The notes under the pieces are model-generated. The model was not told the origin of the DNA. It worked only from the letters and a program-made list of their open reading frames with translations, and searched no databases. Shown one piece after another: positions 33,201 to 44,893 of a stretch of 64,000 nucleotides of DNA. How positions within the stretch are numbered: position 1 is the stretch's first letter; every line of letters starts with the position of its first letter. Source of the stretch: Pochonia chlamydosporia 170 (lineage: Eukaryota; Ascomycota; Sordariomycetes; Hypocreales; Clavicipitaceae); assembly GCF_001653235.2 (NCBI RefSeq), contig NC_035790.1, positions 7,812,001-7,876,000 of the forward strand. The letters are read 5' to 3'. A program made the position numbers and the translations under genes.

Positions 33201-34323
33201 GTGTCTTGCTGTGAATGTGTGGTCTGCATGAGTAGTGTGGAAAGGGTTTAGAAAACTGACCAATTATGATCTAGTAATGCGATGAATGCTAATCGAAATG
33301 GAGAATTATCCGTTGGGCGTTACAATAGAAATCATGATGAAGGATGGAAATCGGAGGACGGAATATAGAAATGTTCTATGACAATCGATTAGCAAGTTAA
33401 TTTAGTGATCCAGCATCAAGTTATCCATGTAGTTCAGGGTTATAAAGCTACAATATGGACTCTGTAAAGTCACTCTCGTTATGTGACACTACAAATGGTT
33501 TAGCATGGCATTGGCACTCACCTTCTAGATCAAGTCATGATTCCAGACAAAGCAGGCACATTATCTATTGCCAGATGAAGTCTGCTCAAACCTGGGACTT
33601 ATATGGACCATGGGTAACTGCAAATTCTTCAGCATCAGAGCCACTTGACTTCTGAAACTCATTTTTCAAATTATTGATGAGTATTGTTTCTTTGAGGCTT
33701 TTGGTCTGAATGTTCAGACAACCATTTTCTGTCATCTGTTGGTATTCTTATCACCACGCAATGTCATGGTGTTTGAGCAATTGCGCCCACTGACGGTATT
33801 ATGCATAGTCGATTCAATTTCTGCGCCACTCCACGGATAAACATCCAGATAAGTTGTCTTTACTCACTTAAGGTTTTGTTTGTATGTGCAAATCGTGTGT
33901 ATATTATGCCTCTTCGGCATTGGGGGCCGATACTGTGGCTGTACGTTTGAGACACTTCTGCGCAAGATAGATGAGAGCGGGCTGAAAATAGCATTCAATA
34001 CCGTGTTTGAGTACTGTAAGCTAGAAATTGTTGTAAAGAATAGCGATAGACCGCTTTTGAGATTGTGTATCATCGTAATTTTGACCCGTGGAAAGACGTT
34101 GATGACGGGACACTCTGTCGCGTTGTAGCACTACCCTGTCGGTGTGTTTACCCAAGAACCAACTTCAAGCAGAATCATGGAGAAATCATATATTCTCAGA
34201 AAGAAGAGCCACAATGACCTAGTCACAATGACCTTCCAAGCAGTTTGTTGTGTTGTCAAGTGTGATGGATGAGGAAAGATTGTGGAGTTGACTGAACTGT
34301 GGATATTTCACCACGCCTCCCGT

Positions 34324-34361
34324 GAGCTTGGGCTTCCTGAGCTTGGGCTTCATGAGCTTCC
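34324..34361. repeat. 15-bp tandem GAGCTTGGGCTTC(C/A)T
   Basis: Two units of 15 bp differing at one base (34324-34338 and 34339-34353), followed by a partial third unit. Confidence 0.8.
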
Positions 34362-35021
34362 ATCAAATTATTGGGCCGTCTTTGTGCTCAGTCGAGCCAT
34401 GATGCAGCAGCCTTTGCCTATAATAAGCACACCAGACTGCTTTTAGTTCCCGCAAGTGGGATGCCTCACTGCTGCGGATGCCGCACTCTTCAACGTCTGC
34501 CTGTCCGATGCAACATTGCGCGGTTTTCAAGGCGGACGGGGGGCCTGGCTTCTTTGTAGGAGTCAAGTTGGTGAGGGTAACTGCAAGGAACCAAGCGAAA
34601 TGGCAGGCTGCATCAATGGTAAAGTAGCAGCGAAAACTCAACTCAACTGCTCGTGGAACCAACGGCCGTCTGAATTGAGACTGGCAACAATGAACCAGAG
34701 ACCAGACCGAAATCATCTGCATCTGCATTCTTATTTGCTCTCTTCTGACCAAGGACCAGACATGGACCTCAATGTTCCACCCCCCCTTTTGCTTGAACCC
34801 TGTGCCTGGCCACGCCCCCCTGCCCACCACTCACCACCACCCAGTGCCACCAGATACCAGAACCCCTGCTCGTCTCCTCAGTCTTTCCCCAAAACAGACT
34901 GTCGAGCTTGCTCCAGTGGTCCCAGATGCCTGTTGGTGCTGAGCTTGCCCACTGGGCGCCTCCATGTCAATGGATCAGTGGCCAGTCCAGTCGCTCGATG
35001 CCCGGCTGTGCCTTCTGTGGT

Positions 35022-35051
35022 GCTTCCAGCCTGCTTCCAGCCTGCTTCCAG
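35022..35051. repeat. 11-bp tandem GCTTCCAGCCT
   Basis: Two exact units and a partial third in the presumed leader of the 35671 gene. Confidence 0.75.
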
Positions 35052-35670
35052 TCGATGCTGGTCCGTTTGGTCTGGTCTGCCTCCGCTTGCTGTCCTCAGT
35101 CCGACAGCCAAGCCTGCTGCTTCTTCTTTCTCTCCTTCTCTTCATCGTCAGTTTCCTTTCCACCTGTCGACCGACGACATCGTGTCATTCCGCCTTGCCA
35201 ACGGGCTAGTCATTCATTTAGTCTTTTTGTTTTCACTGCAACTAGTCATTCTTTTCTATTGTCGCCATTGTAGCGTCACAACACTCATTCATTACTCACC
35301 CCCCCTAGACATCTAGGAACGCGTCAAAGAACGTTGGCAAGGCTTGTCTTTTTCAGTTTTGCCCTGGGTTTCTGTTTACCTTGGCCCTCTAATTTCTGCT
35401 AATTCTTCGATCCGATCCGAACCGCCAACCTACCGACTCGTTTCTCGTTCGACCGTTCTCCATTCATCACTGATGCACCTGACGGATTGTACGCTAAAGT
35501 AGAGGCACCAACTTTGTTATTCCAAAGCGACACATTTTCGACGATTTCTTAATGGCTCTCGAAGTTCGTCCATTTGACTCTTAAAGAATCCCCAACGACG
35601 TCCGTTTGTTTTCCCCCTTAGTTTCTCCGGTTTGGCCATTGCACGGACGGATTGGCCCATTTCAAGCATC

Positions 35671-37948
35671 ATGGCAAATCTTCCGGCTCTCCAGCGAGCC
35701 ACAACCAACTCTGAGCCGAGATCCTCAAACGACAATGTGTATATGATGCAGCCCCGTATCAATTTAAGACGAGACTTGGTTCCCCCCGAGAACCCAGTCC
35801 CTCGCGCAGTTTGGAATGTTTTTAGACGCAAAGAATCCTGCCATGAGGGCTCAGATTACAACACCTGTGAAAAAGGAGTTAACACCAATGTTACAAACAT
35901 TGCCATCATCCTTGGTGTTGTGTATGTCGAAACCATCTATTTCACACTTCCGCAGGACTCACTGCTAATTCTATAATTATAGTATCCCCGTTGTCGTTGC
36001 AACTATTGTCCTCATCTTTCTACATCGCCGAAATGTTCGCAAACTACGACAAGAGGATGCCCAAGATCCTACTAAAGGACTTGATTTTGGCATGGGTGAT
36101 GCCCCTACCAAAGGTGGCAAGCGGAAGAGCTTGTTTGGAATCGGGGGAGAGAAGATGAACCACAAAGGCAACCAATTGTCAATGGATATGAATCTCTCGT
36201 CACCGTATCTATTGCCACCAAACATTCACCAATCCCACGATTCCGTTCATTCCCTGGCCCGAACCTTTCCAAGCGACCAAGACCCATATCGTACCGTCGC
36301 CCAGTACGCCAACAGCGATGCCGGCTCTATCAGGTCTTTCAACCCCAACGGAAGCAAGCGTGGCTCCATGGTTCACAGCCCCTCCTTCCCTACTCCTAGA
36401 ATGCCTCCATCTCGCTCCGATTCAATGCCCAAGGCACCACCATCTCCTGGCGCCAAATCGGATCCTTTCGCTACGCCTACTGCCCCGGAGCATACGCATG
36501 AGTTCCCCCTACCTGGAGATATGAAGGAGCCCATCCGCCCTATTGAGCCAGTTGTTCCTGAAATTGGCACCATAGCTTATCCCGATGAAAAGATGGGTGG
36601 TTTGGAGATGCCCACGATTCAGTCACCACCTCCGGCATTGTCTAGAGACTCGCACTATGAACTGCCAAGCCCGCCTTTTGAACATGACAAGCCAATGCTG
36701 GCAGAGCTTCCCGCCGTTTCTGACAAAGGCCCGATTGGAACAGCTCATTCAGGAGCCCACGGATTTGACTTCCAGAATGAACCTGCTGGACATCAACCTG
36801 GCCTTGGGCTTGATATGGATTTGCCCAAGATTCAATCGCCAGATATGCCTTATGCTGCTGATGTTGCTCCTGGCCAAGCCTTGTCCCACGATGAGTATGG
36901 TCATCCCGAAATCCGCACGTCGCAGTACTACGAAGGGGATCCCTATGACGGCCAAGTTCCTGTTGATGCCCAGGTGCACTCTCATGATGCTCTCGGCGTT
37001 CCCCAACAGCAAATGAAACGACTTTCAGTCGGATTCCGTCCTCTCCCACCTGATGAAGTGATGGAATCTGAAGACCCCGAGTATAGAGCCAACCGTATTC
37101 GATCATTTTACAAGGAATACTTTGATGACAGGGAACCCGCTCCTCCAATGCCAGGTACAGAATACTATGAAGACTACGATGCCGGGTATCTTGGAGATGC
37201 CGCCTATTACGATGCAGACACCAATGCCTTCGTTATGCCCTATGCTCAGCCAGTTACTCGTCGTGCCATGACACCACCGCCAGCTGGACGTTTCCGAGGC
37301 GGTCCAGGAGGACCAGGTTTACGCGGTGGTCCTCGTGGCCCGGCCCGTGGCCCTCATGGTTCTATCGGTGGCATGAGTCTTCCCGGAGGGCCAAGACGAC
37401 CTCGTGCTGGCTCTGCGTTTAGCCCGAGACCTGGTTCATCGGCCTCTGCCCAAATGCGAGGACGCCCCAAGAAGAATCTACCTCCTCCGACTGTTCTTCA
37501 CACCCTGCCAACCCCCTCAAAACTCAAGGATGACAACTTTGCAATTTTCAACGCCGCCGATTTTGCCCCTCCTGACTCATTCGAGGAACGGGTCGCGGGC
37601 CGCAGTCAAAGCCCTCTTGGTGAAAGACGTGCGTACCAGCCTAAGGTGCCGGTCGCGTCGCCCTTGGTCACTGCCTTTGACGAACTGTCTGCTCTACCGA
37701 GCCCTCATATGCTCCGGAAGTCTTCAACATTCACTGGTCTGGACTTTGCCCCGCCAAAGAAGTTCAAGGATTCGGACACAGCGAGTGATGCTGGAAGCAT
37801 CAGGAGCAACAGAAGTGGTATCTCTGCAGCCCAGCTACATGCTATCCGTGGTGGAGCTGGACGTATAAGTCGACTCCCAGGCGACACTGTTTTTACAACA
37901 GCCGCTTTGGAAGATACCCTGAAGCCTCAATGGGGCATGCGACCTTGA
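35671..37948 (+). CDS. Single-pass membrane protein with long Pro/Gly-rich cytosolic tail
   Basis: Two exons, 35671-35921 and 35983-37948, joined across a 61-nt intron (donor GTATGT, CTAAT branch, acceptor TAG), give 738 residues. The splice lies inside the membrane helix and joins IILGVV to IPVVVATIVLIF (about 75-97). No signal peptide is seen. A short N-terminal region with two cysteines precedes the helix, and the basic HRRN after it predicts a cytosolic C-terminus. That tail of about 640 residues starts with PTKGLDFGM and is rich in Pro, Ser and acidic residues. An Arg-Gly-Gly/Pro-Gly tract follows at about 450-500 and a conserved-looking FNAADFAPPDSF segment near 570. I know similar proteins only as uncharacterised filamentous-fungal proteins. 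Confidence 0.75.
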
Positions 37949-39591
37949 TACCTTTTCAAGACCTGCTCACAAATTTGCTACTGGTTCACAAAAGCCAGAC
38001 CACTGATCTGAATGTGTTGGTATTCCTATGATGCCACGCAACCGCATTCTGACATGGAGCTCTCCTGGTGAACAGCTTTTACTGGTATCATCAAGTGCCC
38101 AGTGCGCAATGGGCGTAAGCATCAATTGATTTTTAATTCATCTTCGCGGAGTAACTAGGGTTATGATCGGACTCGTCAATTTGCAGCCTTTGGTTTTTCA
38201 TTTTATTCTCTTACTGCTACCGGGTTTGGCTCATGGAGCTTTGCATATAGAAGGACCAGGACATAACAACGGCACAAATCAAAAGCCATATAACGAACAA
38301 AGGGTTTTCATTCAGTTGATGTTGGGCAAATACTTGTACATATGCTAGTTGGACAAGTGGTGCTGTCATACAATTAATTGCATGTATGGCTGCATCTATT
38401 TTGCACAATAGAATTGTTGATATGACCATGTTTTGTCACCATGACCTTGTGGATAACTATGTGATGTGAGAAGCTCTCGGACAGGGAGGTTAATTTTGAG
38501 TAGGGCTGAGCTTGTCGTGAAAGTGTTGCTGTAAACTGATCACATACACACCTGACATATAACAATACTTGGGAAGATGTGCCATGCACACATAGCTGAG
38601 ATTTTCTACACTGGGGGAACTGGTTTGTCTGAGAAATGGTATCTCAAGGTTAAAATAGCTTGTAGCTCATGTCAGTCAGTCAAACCCAACTGCTATGGGC
38701 AGCCCTGCACAATCAACCACCACTAGAATGCGAGTCGCCACCCTCTTTATCTGGTCCTCGATCTTGAGGTGTGGGATAACCGGAGTCCGAGAAGCAACAT
38801 GCCTGACTCTTACTGTAACCGGGACATATTTCGTGTTTACCTTGCTCGGGCATCTACTTTGACACCCGTTGTATTTGGCTGCTCTTGTCCATGAGATGGC
38901 TTGCTTTCGGGCTATTGCGGACTGAGTTGGAGAAGACGGCAGGCCGAGTAGATGATTGTATGTAGATGAATTGCGCAATGTGGCGCAACTGGCTCTGGAT
39001 TCAGGCTTGTAGATCGAAGAAATTGAGTTACTTACGTTTGATGCTTGTACGAAAAGGACGACAAAAATTACCTGATTAGAGTTCGTGGTGATGCGGCTGT
39101 CAACGTAAGTTATTCCGGGGAGATGGAAACTGTCAAAGTGACCCTTGACTCAGGCCTTTTCTCGCGGAAATGTATTCTAGGTGGACACATTATTCGTGAT
39201 CGGAAGCAATTGCATATCCACAGTTGTTGCTTCCGGTGGCATGTTACTCGTAATTGTCGTCTGTCTCAATGCATTTTCTTCATCGGGGAAACTTGGGGGG
39301 CCGGCAGCACGCTGTGTGGCATTGTCATTTTGAGAACAAGTCCATCTTCTCGACTGAGACAGTTGGTGGCAGGAAGATGCATTTAAATCGTGAAGGTAAT
39401 GTGCTCGTGTTTGATTCGATCTTGGTGCATGATTGATGACTGGTCGTGATGTTTCAGATAACGAGAGCTAATCTTAAAGCTCAGAGATGACACCTGACAG
39501 GTGCATTGTATTGCATCAAAAATCTTCACTAAGTAGCCAAGACCAGTTACTGTGAGATATCTCTCGAATGGATTTCTAGTTTGCTGGTTGT

Positions 39592-39618
39592 GCTGTGAAC
39601 GCTGTGAACGCTGTGAAT
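39592..39618. repeat. 9-bp tandem GCTGTGAAC x3
   Basis: Three adjacent copies; the third ends in T instead of C. Confidence 0.85.
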
Positions 39619-41334
39619 AGTAGGATATCATGGCCAAGCTCGCATCAAGTGAGCTGAATTCGGCACTGGCCATTGGAGTTTCCGTTGCTCTCGTGAGAAT
39701 ACGAGTGAAATTCAACTTTGAAAAATTTACCTTCACACAAACATTCTCGAGGGTTAACAAGCGGACCGTGGGCTATCACTTCCTGAGGGTTGGTCGTCGT
39801 GAAAACAAGCCGACGAGTGACACACTCTCTCGTTATGCAGCACGTTGTCCCGTTCGCGCTGTCGAAACTGCCTGGCAATCAAGATCAGCTGCAGCCTAGA
39901 TGAGACGGTGGCACAGTGGCACAGAGCAAGCATTAATCAAAGACTTGTAGAAATCACAATGTCACAGAGCTTCTGCCAGATGGATCGCAAATTTCCCCCA
40001 CAAAGAAATTAGATGAGAGTCAGACACATGCCTGTACGGAGCACATTTTCAGGTACGTAGAATGCTGCAGTGTCAGTTCCAGGTGGTTCGTAGTCCAAAT
40101 AAGAGCCAATGTATCCACAACTCAAATAGTCCAGCATAGCGCTGGGTCGTGCGTGCCTGTTCCTGCATAATAATATATTGTGGTTTGGTTCCTTGAAGCA
40201 GGGCTTGAGATACGGACATGTCATTGATTGATGTTTGGTGGATTGTCGATACAAGATACAACGAACTATGCCGGCGTGGCCCCAAGCCGAGTCATGGATG
40301 CACGTAGGAAGCAGAGTTGAGTTGATTTTATTCCTCAGCGGTGGTGAATTTGCTTCTGAGTTTCTCTGCTATTTCGCGTAATTTTGTTGGTGTCTGGACG
40401 TGGGTGGCTTCGCAAACATGTAACGCATTGATTTGGCATTGTGGAAGCTAATTTCCCCAACGCACGGACAGGGCAGCCACTTCAATAAAGTCAACACTCC
40501 AAATAATAGTCGCACCGTTGGAGAAATTATTGAGTCAAAGTCCAGTTCTCTCCGGCTTTGTAAACGACGACGGGTAAGCGACTGATTTGCCCTTGGAAAC
40601 GGCGGACAGCGAGGCGTCGCCAGAGATAGGCCCGCACAAGCTGGAATCCAGACCACCTGGAGTCTCATATCGTTGGACAGGGTTCTAGCGTGTGGTTAAT
40701 AACTCATTGAGAAAATTCTGGCTATAGGGAGAGTAGAGTATGTGATCGCAGACATTGCAGTCCTGCACAGGGCAATATGGGACATCCATTCCGCCGACGC
40801 TGAATTGGATGTCGCACCAGCGATTGATCGCCTCCCGTGGTTTTTTGCTGGTTGTCAACCACAACGAACATCCCAAAACGGCATCCGTCCGAAGGCATGT
40901 GTTGTCAGTAATACTCATCGGCTGGAACCAAAAAAAATCAAGGATGCGCCTCCACCAACGCCCCATTTGGCCATTTGGCGTATCGGCGCCTCCTCCACTC
41001 AGGCCGTCGTCGAAGGCAGTGCCCATGACGAGATGCTAAACTTGGATCACCAATGCTGTGCTGCGCCATCCATCCTCTCATTTCCATGGCACAGGATCAG
41101 ATTGTCAGCGGGAATAGTGGCGGATGACTGGGGACAAAGAGTTTGAGGCGATCAATTGATGGCTCAAAAATTGGGGATTTGCGATCTCAACAACTTTTGA
41201 ATGACTGGTTGGATTCGGGAGACGTCAATGGATAATGTATAGAGCTGCACTGGATGGCGGCATTGAAACGGACCAGCCAAGGAAGGCGCCCGTATCGCAC
41301 TTTCCTCCGAAAATGCAATCGCGATGAGCCCTGT

Positions 41335-41358
41335 GACCTTGACTTTGACCTTGACCTC
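41335..41358. repeat. Hexamer repeat GACCTT/GACTTT
   Basis: Four hexamer units with single-base differences. No known function. Confidence 0.75.
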
Positions 41359-42659
41359 CGACCCATTGATCGCGGGTTGTTCTGTCTGTCGCATGCTGAT
41401 CAACGAATCTTGAGTTTCAATTGATCTGGGCCACTTGATCCACTACGGTCAGATTTTCTCGTATTACCAGAGCAGCATTGCACGAGTCTCTACTAATACT
41501 CCCGCCCAACTGCGCAATACAGTCTGGTCAGTGTGGTACTCCGTACAGCATCGGGAACAGGGTTTTGCAGCATCTTTCATCATCAACTTCTTCTTTCGGC
41601 ATTCATCCAACCATCGAGACCCCCATCTCATATTGCACTTTGTTCGTTTGCTACGTGTCTCTCCCGGTAGCCAATTGGTGGCTGCTGTTGGACGGTTTTG
41701 GCCTGCTGCTACTCTTGAGTACCACTTCATGACGAAAGAGGGCGAGACATTTTTGTGAGGCATTACGGCAAAGCCAGACGGAACGCACGAGGAATTCGAG
41801 GCTACCATCCACCATCTATGCATCCTCGCACGCACGCACGCAGCCTCACACCCCAGCAACCCTGCCAACCCTTGCTGCTTCGCTCTCACGCGCTTGTGCG
41901 TCTCAGGACTGGCGCTGCCGCTTCCAACTTCTCATCGTTCCCACTCACACCATCTCACGCAGTCCTGGCTTGACCACAGATGGGCCATAGGATCCAAGAC
42001 GGGCTTGTCACCAATCTTCTTGTACGTCCTAGTTCCAGAACAACCCCTGTCTACGCCACTCGACCGATGCGAGAGCACCCAAACCAACGGCCCAGTTGCT
42101 CCATTCGTGTCTGAAGCGGCCTCTTGTTCGGCCCAGTTGGCCGTCCCACGCCTCCCATTGTTCAGCCACGACCAAACACTTCTACGGTCCACTCTTATTC
42201 TGTTACTCCGTGCTTTCTTCGACTCTTCCTCTCCATCCATTCTTTTCGACAAAAGACCACTTTGGCGGCCGCTTTGTGAGTTACGAGACAAGCACGCTGG
42301 CTTGCCGCCTGCCCTGGGAGCCTTTCTTGGCTGCCGCTGATTTTCAATTCGCAACTTAATCGCCTTCAACCAAGTGCACCGCGGGACTCCGTTAACCCAA
42401 AATAGTAGTTCAACAGGTATGTTTTGCACCTCAGCCCTTCACTAGTACTGCGCAAAGTTCGTCGATGTACCGCCTTGTTCGTCTCCTTACCGGCGGTGTT
42501 ACTTTGATTCCACAATGCTGTGTTCTCAAATCGGCTTTCCGTCAATGTCGCTCTTCTTAAACTCCTCCTACCCTGACACCACAGTGTTTACTACATCTGG
42601 TCCTGGAACTCCCCGTTTGGCCTTTGTGAGGTAGCTGGCTGGGTTGTGGAACGATCAGC

Positions 42660-43943
42660 ATGGCTCGAATGAGAACCCCCAAGGCGAACGGAGCATTGCA
42701 GTGGCGGCAATTAACGAGAAATCACGATACTAACACTCTAAACCACAGGCAGATCCACGAATTGAATATTCGTGCCTCCAACATGTCTGACTCTAGTCGC
42801 GGCTCAGGCAACCAGACGGGCGGACAGGGCAGCTCTCCGGGGCAGACAAGTTCTCCGTCATCGCCGCCGCCGAACACAACATCTAGTCCACAGTCATCTA
42901 CATCGTCGCCGCCTCCGACGACATCCTCTAGTCCACCTCCGCCACCCCCGACAACTAGTTCGTCAACCTCACCTCCGCCAACCACATCAACATCGACAAG
43001 TCCTTCTTCGACGTCGTCAACACCGAGTTCTACCACTCCGCCAACAACCTCAGCTCCTCCGCCCACAACATCTACCACGGTCGTTACTGTTACACCTACA
43101 AATTCAGTTACAACCACCGAGGTCGTCGTCTCCACGACAATACCAACTGGCACGACACCAACCACTTCGGCAAAGTCATCAACGTCAACGACCGCTACTC
43201 CTATTAACCCTGGTGGCGATGGAAACGGCAGCGGTCTGAGCCAGCCTGCCAAGGTTGCCATTGGAGTTGTTGTGCCCATTGCTGCTATTGCCATACTGGC
43301 CCTTGTTGGTTTGTTCTGGTGGCGAAAAAGACGGGCTCGACAAGAATCTGAAGAGGAACGCCGCAAGGAGGTGGAGGACTACGCTTACAATCCAAACGCT
43401 GATCCTACGATACCGGCTGTTGGACTTGGTTCGGATGCATACGAAATGCGTGAGGAGGGAGGCTCGGGATATCGTGGCTGGGGATCGACTACTGCTGCTG
43501 GTTCCATGGGTCGCAAGGCGTCTACGACAATGTCTGGCGGCATGACTGCCGGTACCTTCTCAGAGGGCGGACACACTCGGGGCAATCTCTCGGAAACCAA
43601 GACCGACCCAACTCTGGAAGGATCGTCCTCTCCTGATGGCGAAATCCTAGGTGCCATGGGCCCATCGGCCGCAAACAATCGTGGTGGTGACGTTCGCCGT
43701 GGCCCATCGAATGCATCGTCCTCCTATAGTGCCACAGGTCGATCTGAGGGCTCTGACGGCGGCATGTACGCCAATGGCGGCGCTTACTATGATCAATACG
43801 GCCAGAACCCGTATGGCGACCAGAGAGCTCAGGAGCTCGGCGGCCAGGCCGTCATAAGGGATAACCCGGCGCGACGCAACACTCGTATTGAGAATCCATC
43901 ACATTTCCCTCAGCAAAGCGCGGGTATTGCCCAGAATTTCTGA
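42660..43943 (+). CDS. Ser/Thr/Pro-rich single-pass membrane protein, Mid2/Wsc-like layout
   Basis: Single frame of 427 residues from the ATG at 42660. An alternative in-frame ATG at 42783 would give 386 residues, and the sequence just before 42750 resembles an acceptor (AAACCACAG), so the N-terminus could be spliced differently. Residues about 50-190 are almost purely Ser, Thr and Pro, a likely O-mannosylated rod. One membrane helix (about 200-222, VAIGVVVPIAAIAILALVGLFWW) is followed by RKRR. The cytosolic tail has Gly/Ser/Tyr-rich stretches ending in QNF. No signal peptide is obvious. The layout resembles fungal cell-wall stress sensors of the Mid2/Wsc type, but no cysteine-rich WSC domain is present. 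Function is inferred from architecture only. Confidence 0.7.
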   Translation: MARMRTPKANGALQWRQLTRNHDTNTLNHRQIHELNIRASNMSDSSRGSGNQTGGQGSSPGQTSSPSSPPPNTTSSPQSSTSSPPPTTSSSPPPPPPTTSSSTSPPPTTSTSTSPSSTSSTPSSTTPPTTSAPPPTTSTTVVTVTPTNSVTTTEVVVSTTIPTGTTPTTSAKSSTSTTATPINPGGDGNGSGLSQPAKVAIGVVVPIAAIAILALVGLFWWRKRRARQESEEERRKEVEDYAYNPNADPTIPAVGLGSDAYEMREEGGSGYRGWGSTTAAGSMGRKASTTMSGGMTAGTFSEGGHTRGNLSETKTDPTLEGSSSPDGEILGAMGPSAANNRGGDVRRGPSNASSSYSATGRSEGSDGGMYANGGAYYDQYGQNPYGDQRAQELGGQAVIRDNPARRNTRIENPSHFPQQSAGIAQNF

Positions 43944-44769
43944 GGTACTTGACGTCGTTTCGGACCCTGAATAGCATTCAGAGACCGCGTCGTACATATC
44001 CATTTGTCCATAGCGATACCCAATCTTAGAGTTCCCTCAACCCCAACCGCGTCCTCTTCAGCAGCGAAGCTAGGACTAAATCAGAGAAACTTGCATTTGA
44101 GCAGAATTGGAGGCTTTTAGGCTTTTGAATATTGCATGCCCGGCATTTCATGCGCATTGAACATTTTCCAGCCACGTCGCACTCAACTAACGCAACATTA
44201 TCACCCATGGAGTCGCATTCTTTGACACGAAAACTCACGCAGAAGGCGCTATATATCATACCTCGGAATGGGCAACACAGTCGCACAAAATTGAAGTGCG
44301 GATGTAGGGACAACCAAGTCTTCACGGTATGGGGGTTGGGCCATTTCGACTTTTTACTAGCACTGTTTCGGCACTCAGGCGAATGCATGTACATGTACAT
44401 AATACACCATCGAAACAGCGACTCTGGCATTTTTCCATCGTTACAAATTCTTCTTTTGTTTTCTGGGGAAGGGCGAACCAGTGCCTTGGCGGCCACAGGG
44501 AAGTTTAATGTGGAGGATATCACTCATTTGCCCTGCTCTGGGATGGAGGTATTGTGCATAGAGAAGGGAAGAGATTTTGAATTTCCGCGGGATTGGCTCG
44601 CAGCAAGACGGCAATCCTGTTGTCGGTGTATGTATGGATTGGTAGTTGCATCAATTGATACAGTAGATTTAGTAGCCCGTGTCTCATTCCATTTTTCTTT
44701 TGCAACTATATCGCCAGCTTATATTGCCATCTAATACCCAAACCCTTCAATCTAATCTCTCCCGGTATA
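43944..44769. other. Convergent 3' region, no gene seen
   Basis: Between the stops of the Mid2-like gene and the esterase gene. No supported coding frame. A MITE lies at its right end. Confidence 0.5.
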
Positions 44770-44890
44770 CAGTGGGGGGTCAGAAGTATTTGAACAGGGA
44801 AAGGTATCGCATATCTCGTCGTGTGCTGAGGCATATTGAGCTGTGTTAGTGTATACTTGGATATGTTCAAATACATTGGACCACAGGCTG
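44770..44890. mobile_element. 121-bp mariner-like MITE
   Basis: The element starts CAGTGGGGGGTC and ends in the inverted form ...CCACAGGCTG. The 27-bp terminal inverted repeats agree at about 20 positions and share an exact GTATTTGAACA core. TA dinucleotides flank both ends (44768-44769 and 44891-44892), the target duplication of Tc1/mariner elements. There is no transposase frame, so it is non-autonomous. The right end lies one base beyond the TA from the stop codon of the carboxylesterase gene on the minus strand. Confidence 0.8.
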
Positions 44891-44893
44891 TAT

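Larger units (their letters stand above)
30279..35670. other. 5.4-kb gene-free interval upstream of a membrane-protein gene
   Basis: No open frame on either strand resembles a protein. The longest ones (such as 34456-35316) lack an ATG start and have low-information content. Short tandem repeats occur at 34324-34361 and 35022-35051. From about 34,800 the plus strand becomes pyrimidine-rich (many CTTCTTTCTC runs), as in long leaders of strongly expressed fungal genes. It may contain an extended regulatory region or unannotated non-coding transcripts. Confidence 0.45.
37949..42659. other. 4.7-kb gene-free interval
   Basis: I see no supportable gene. Short repeats occur at 39592-39618 (9-bp unit, three copies) and 41335-41358 (GACCTT-type hexamers). 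The last 900 bp are pyrimidine-rich on the plus strand and probably form promoter and leader of the next membrane-protein gene. A TACTCCGTA 9-mer lies at 41537-41545. Confidence 0.45.

Noticed and set aside
34456..35316. Long plus-strand frame of 286 codons
   Set aside because: It begins with GTG, has no good ATG, its residues are low-information Ser/Pro/Cys-rich, and it sits in the pyrimidine-rich leader of the 35671 gene.
42722..43366. Antisense frame opposite the Ser/Thr/Pro-rich rod
   Set aside because: It is a Val/Gly/Asp-rich mirror of low-complexity sequence.
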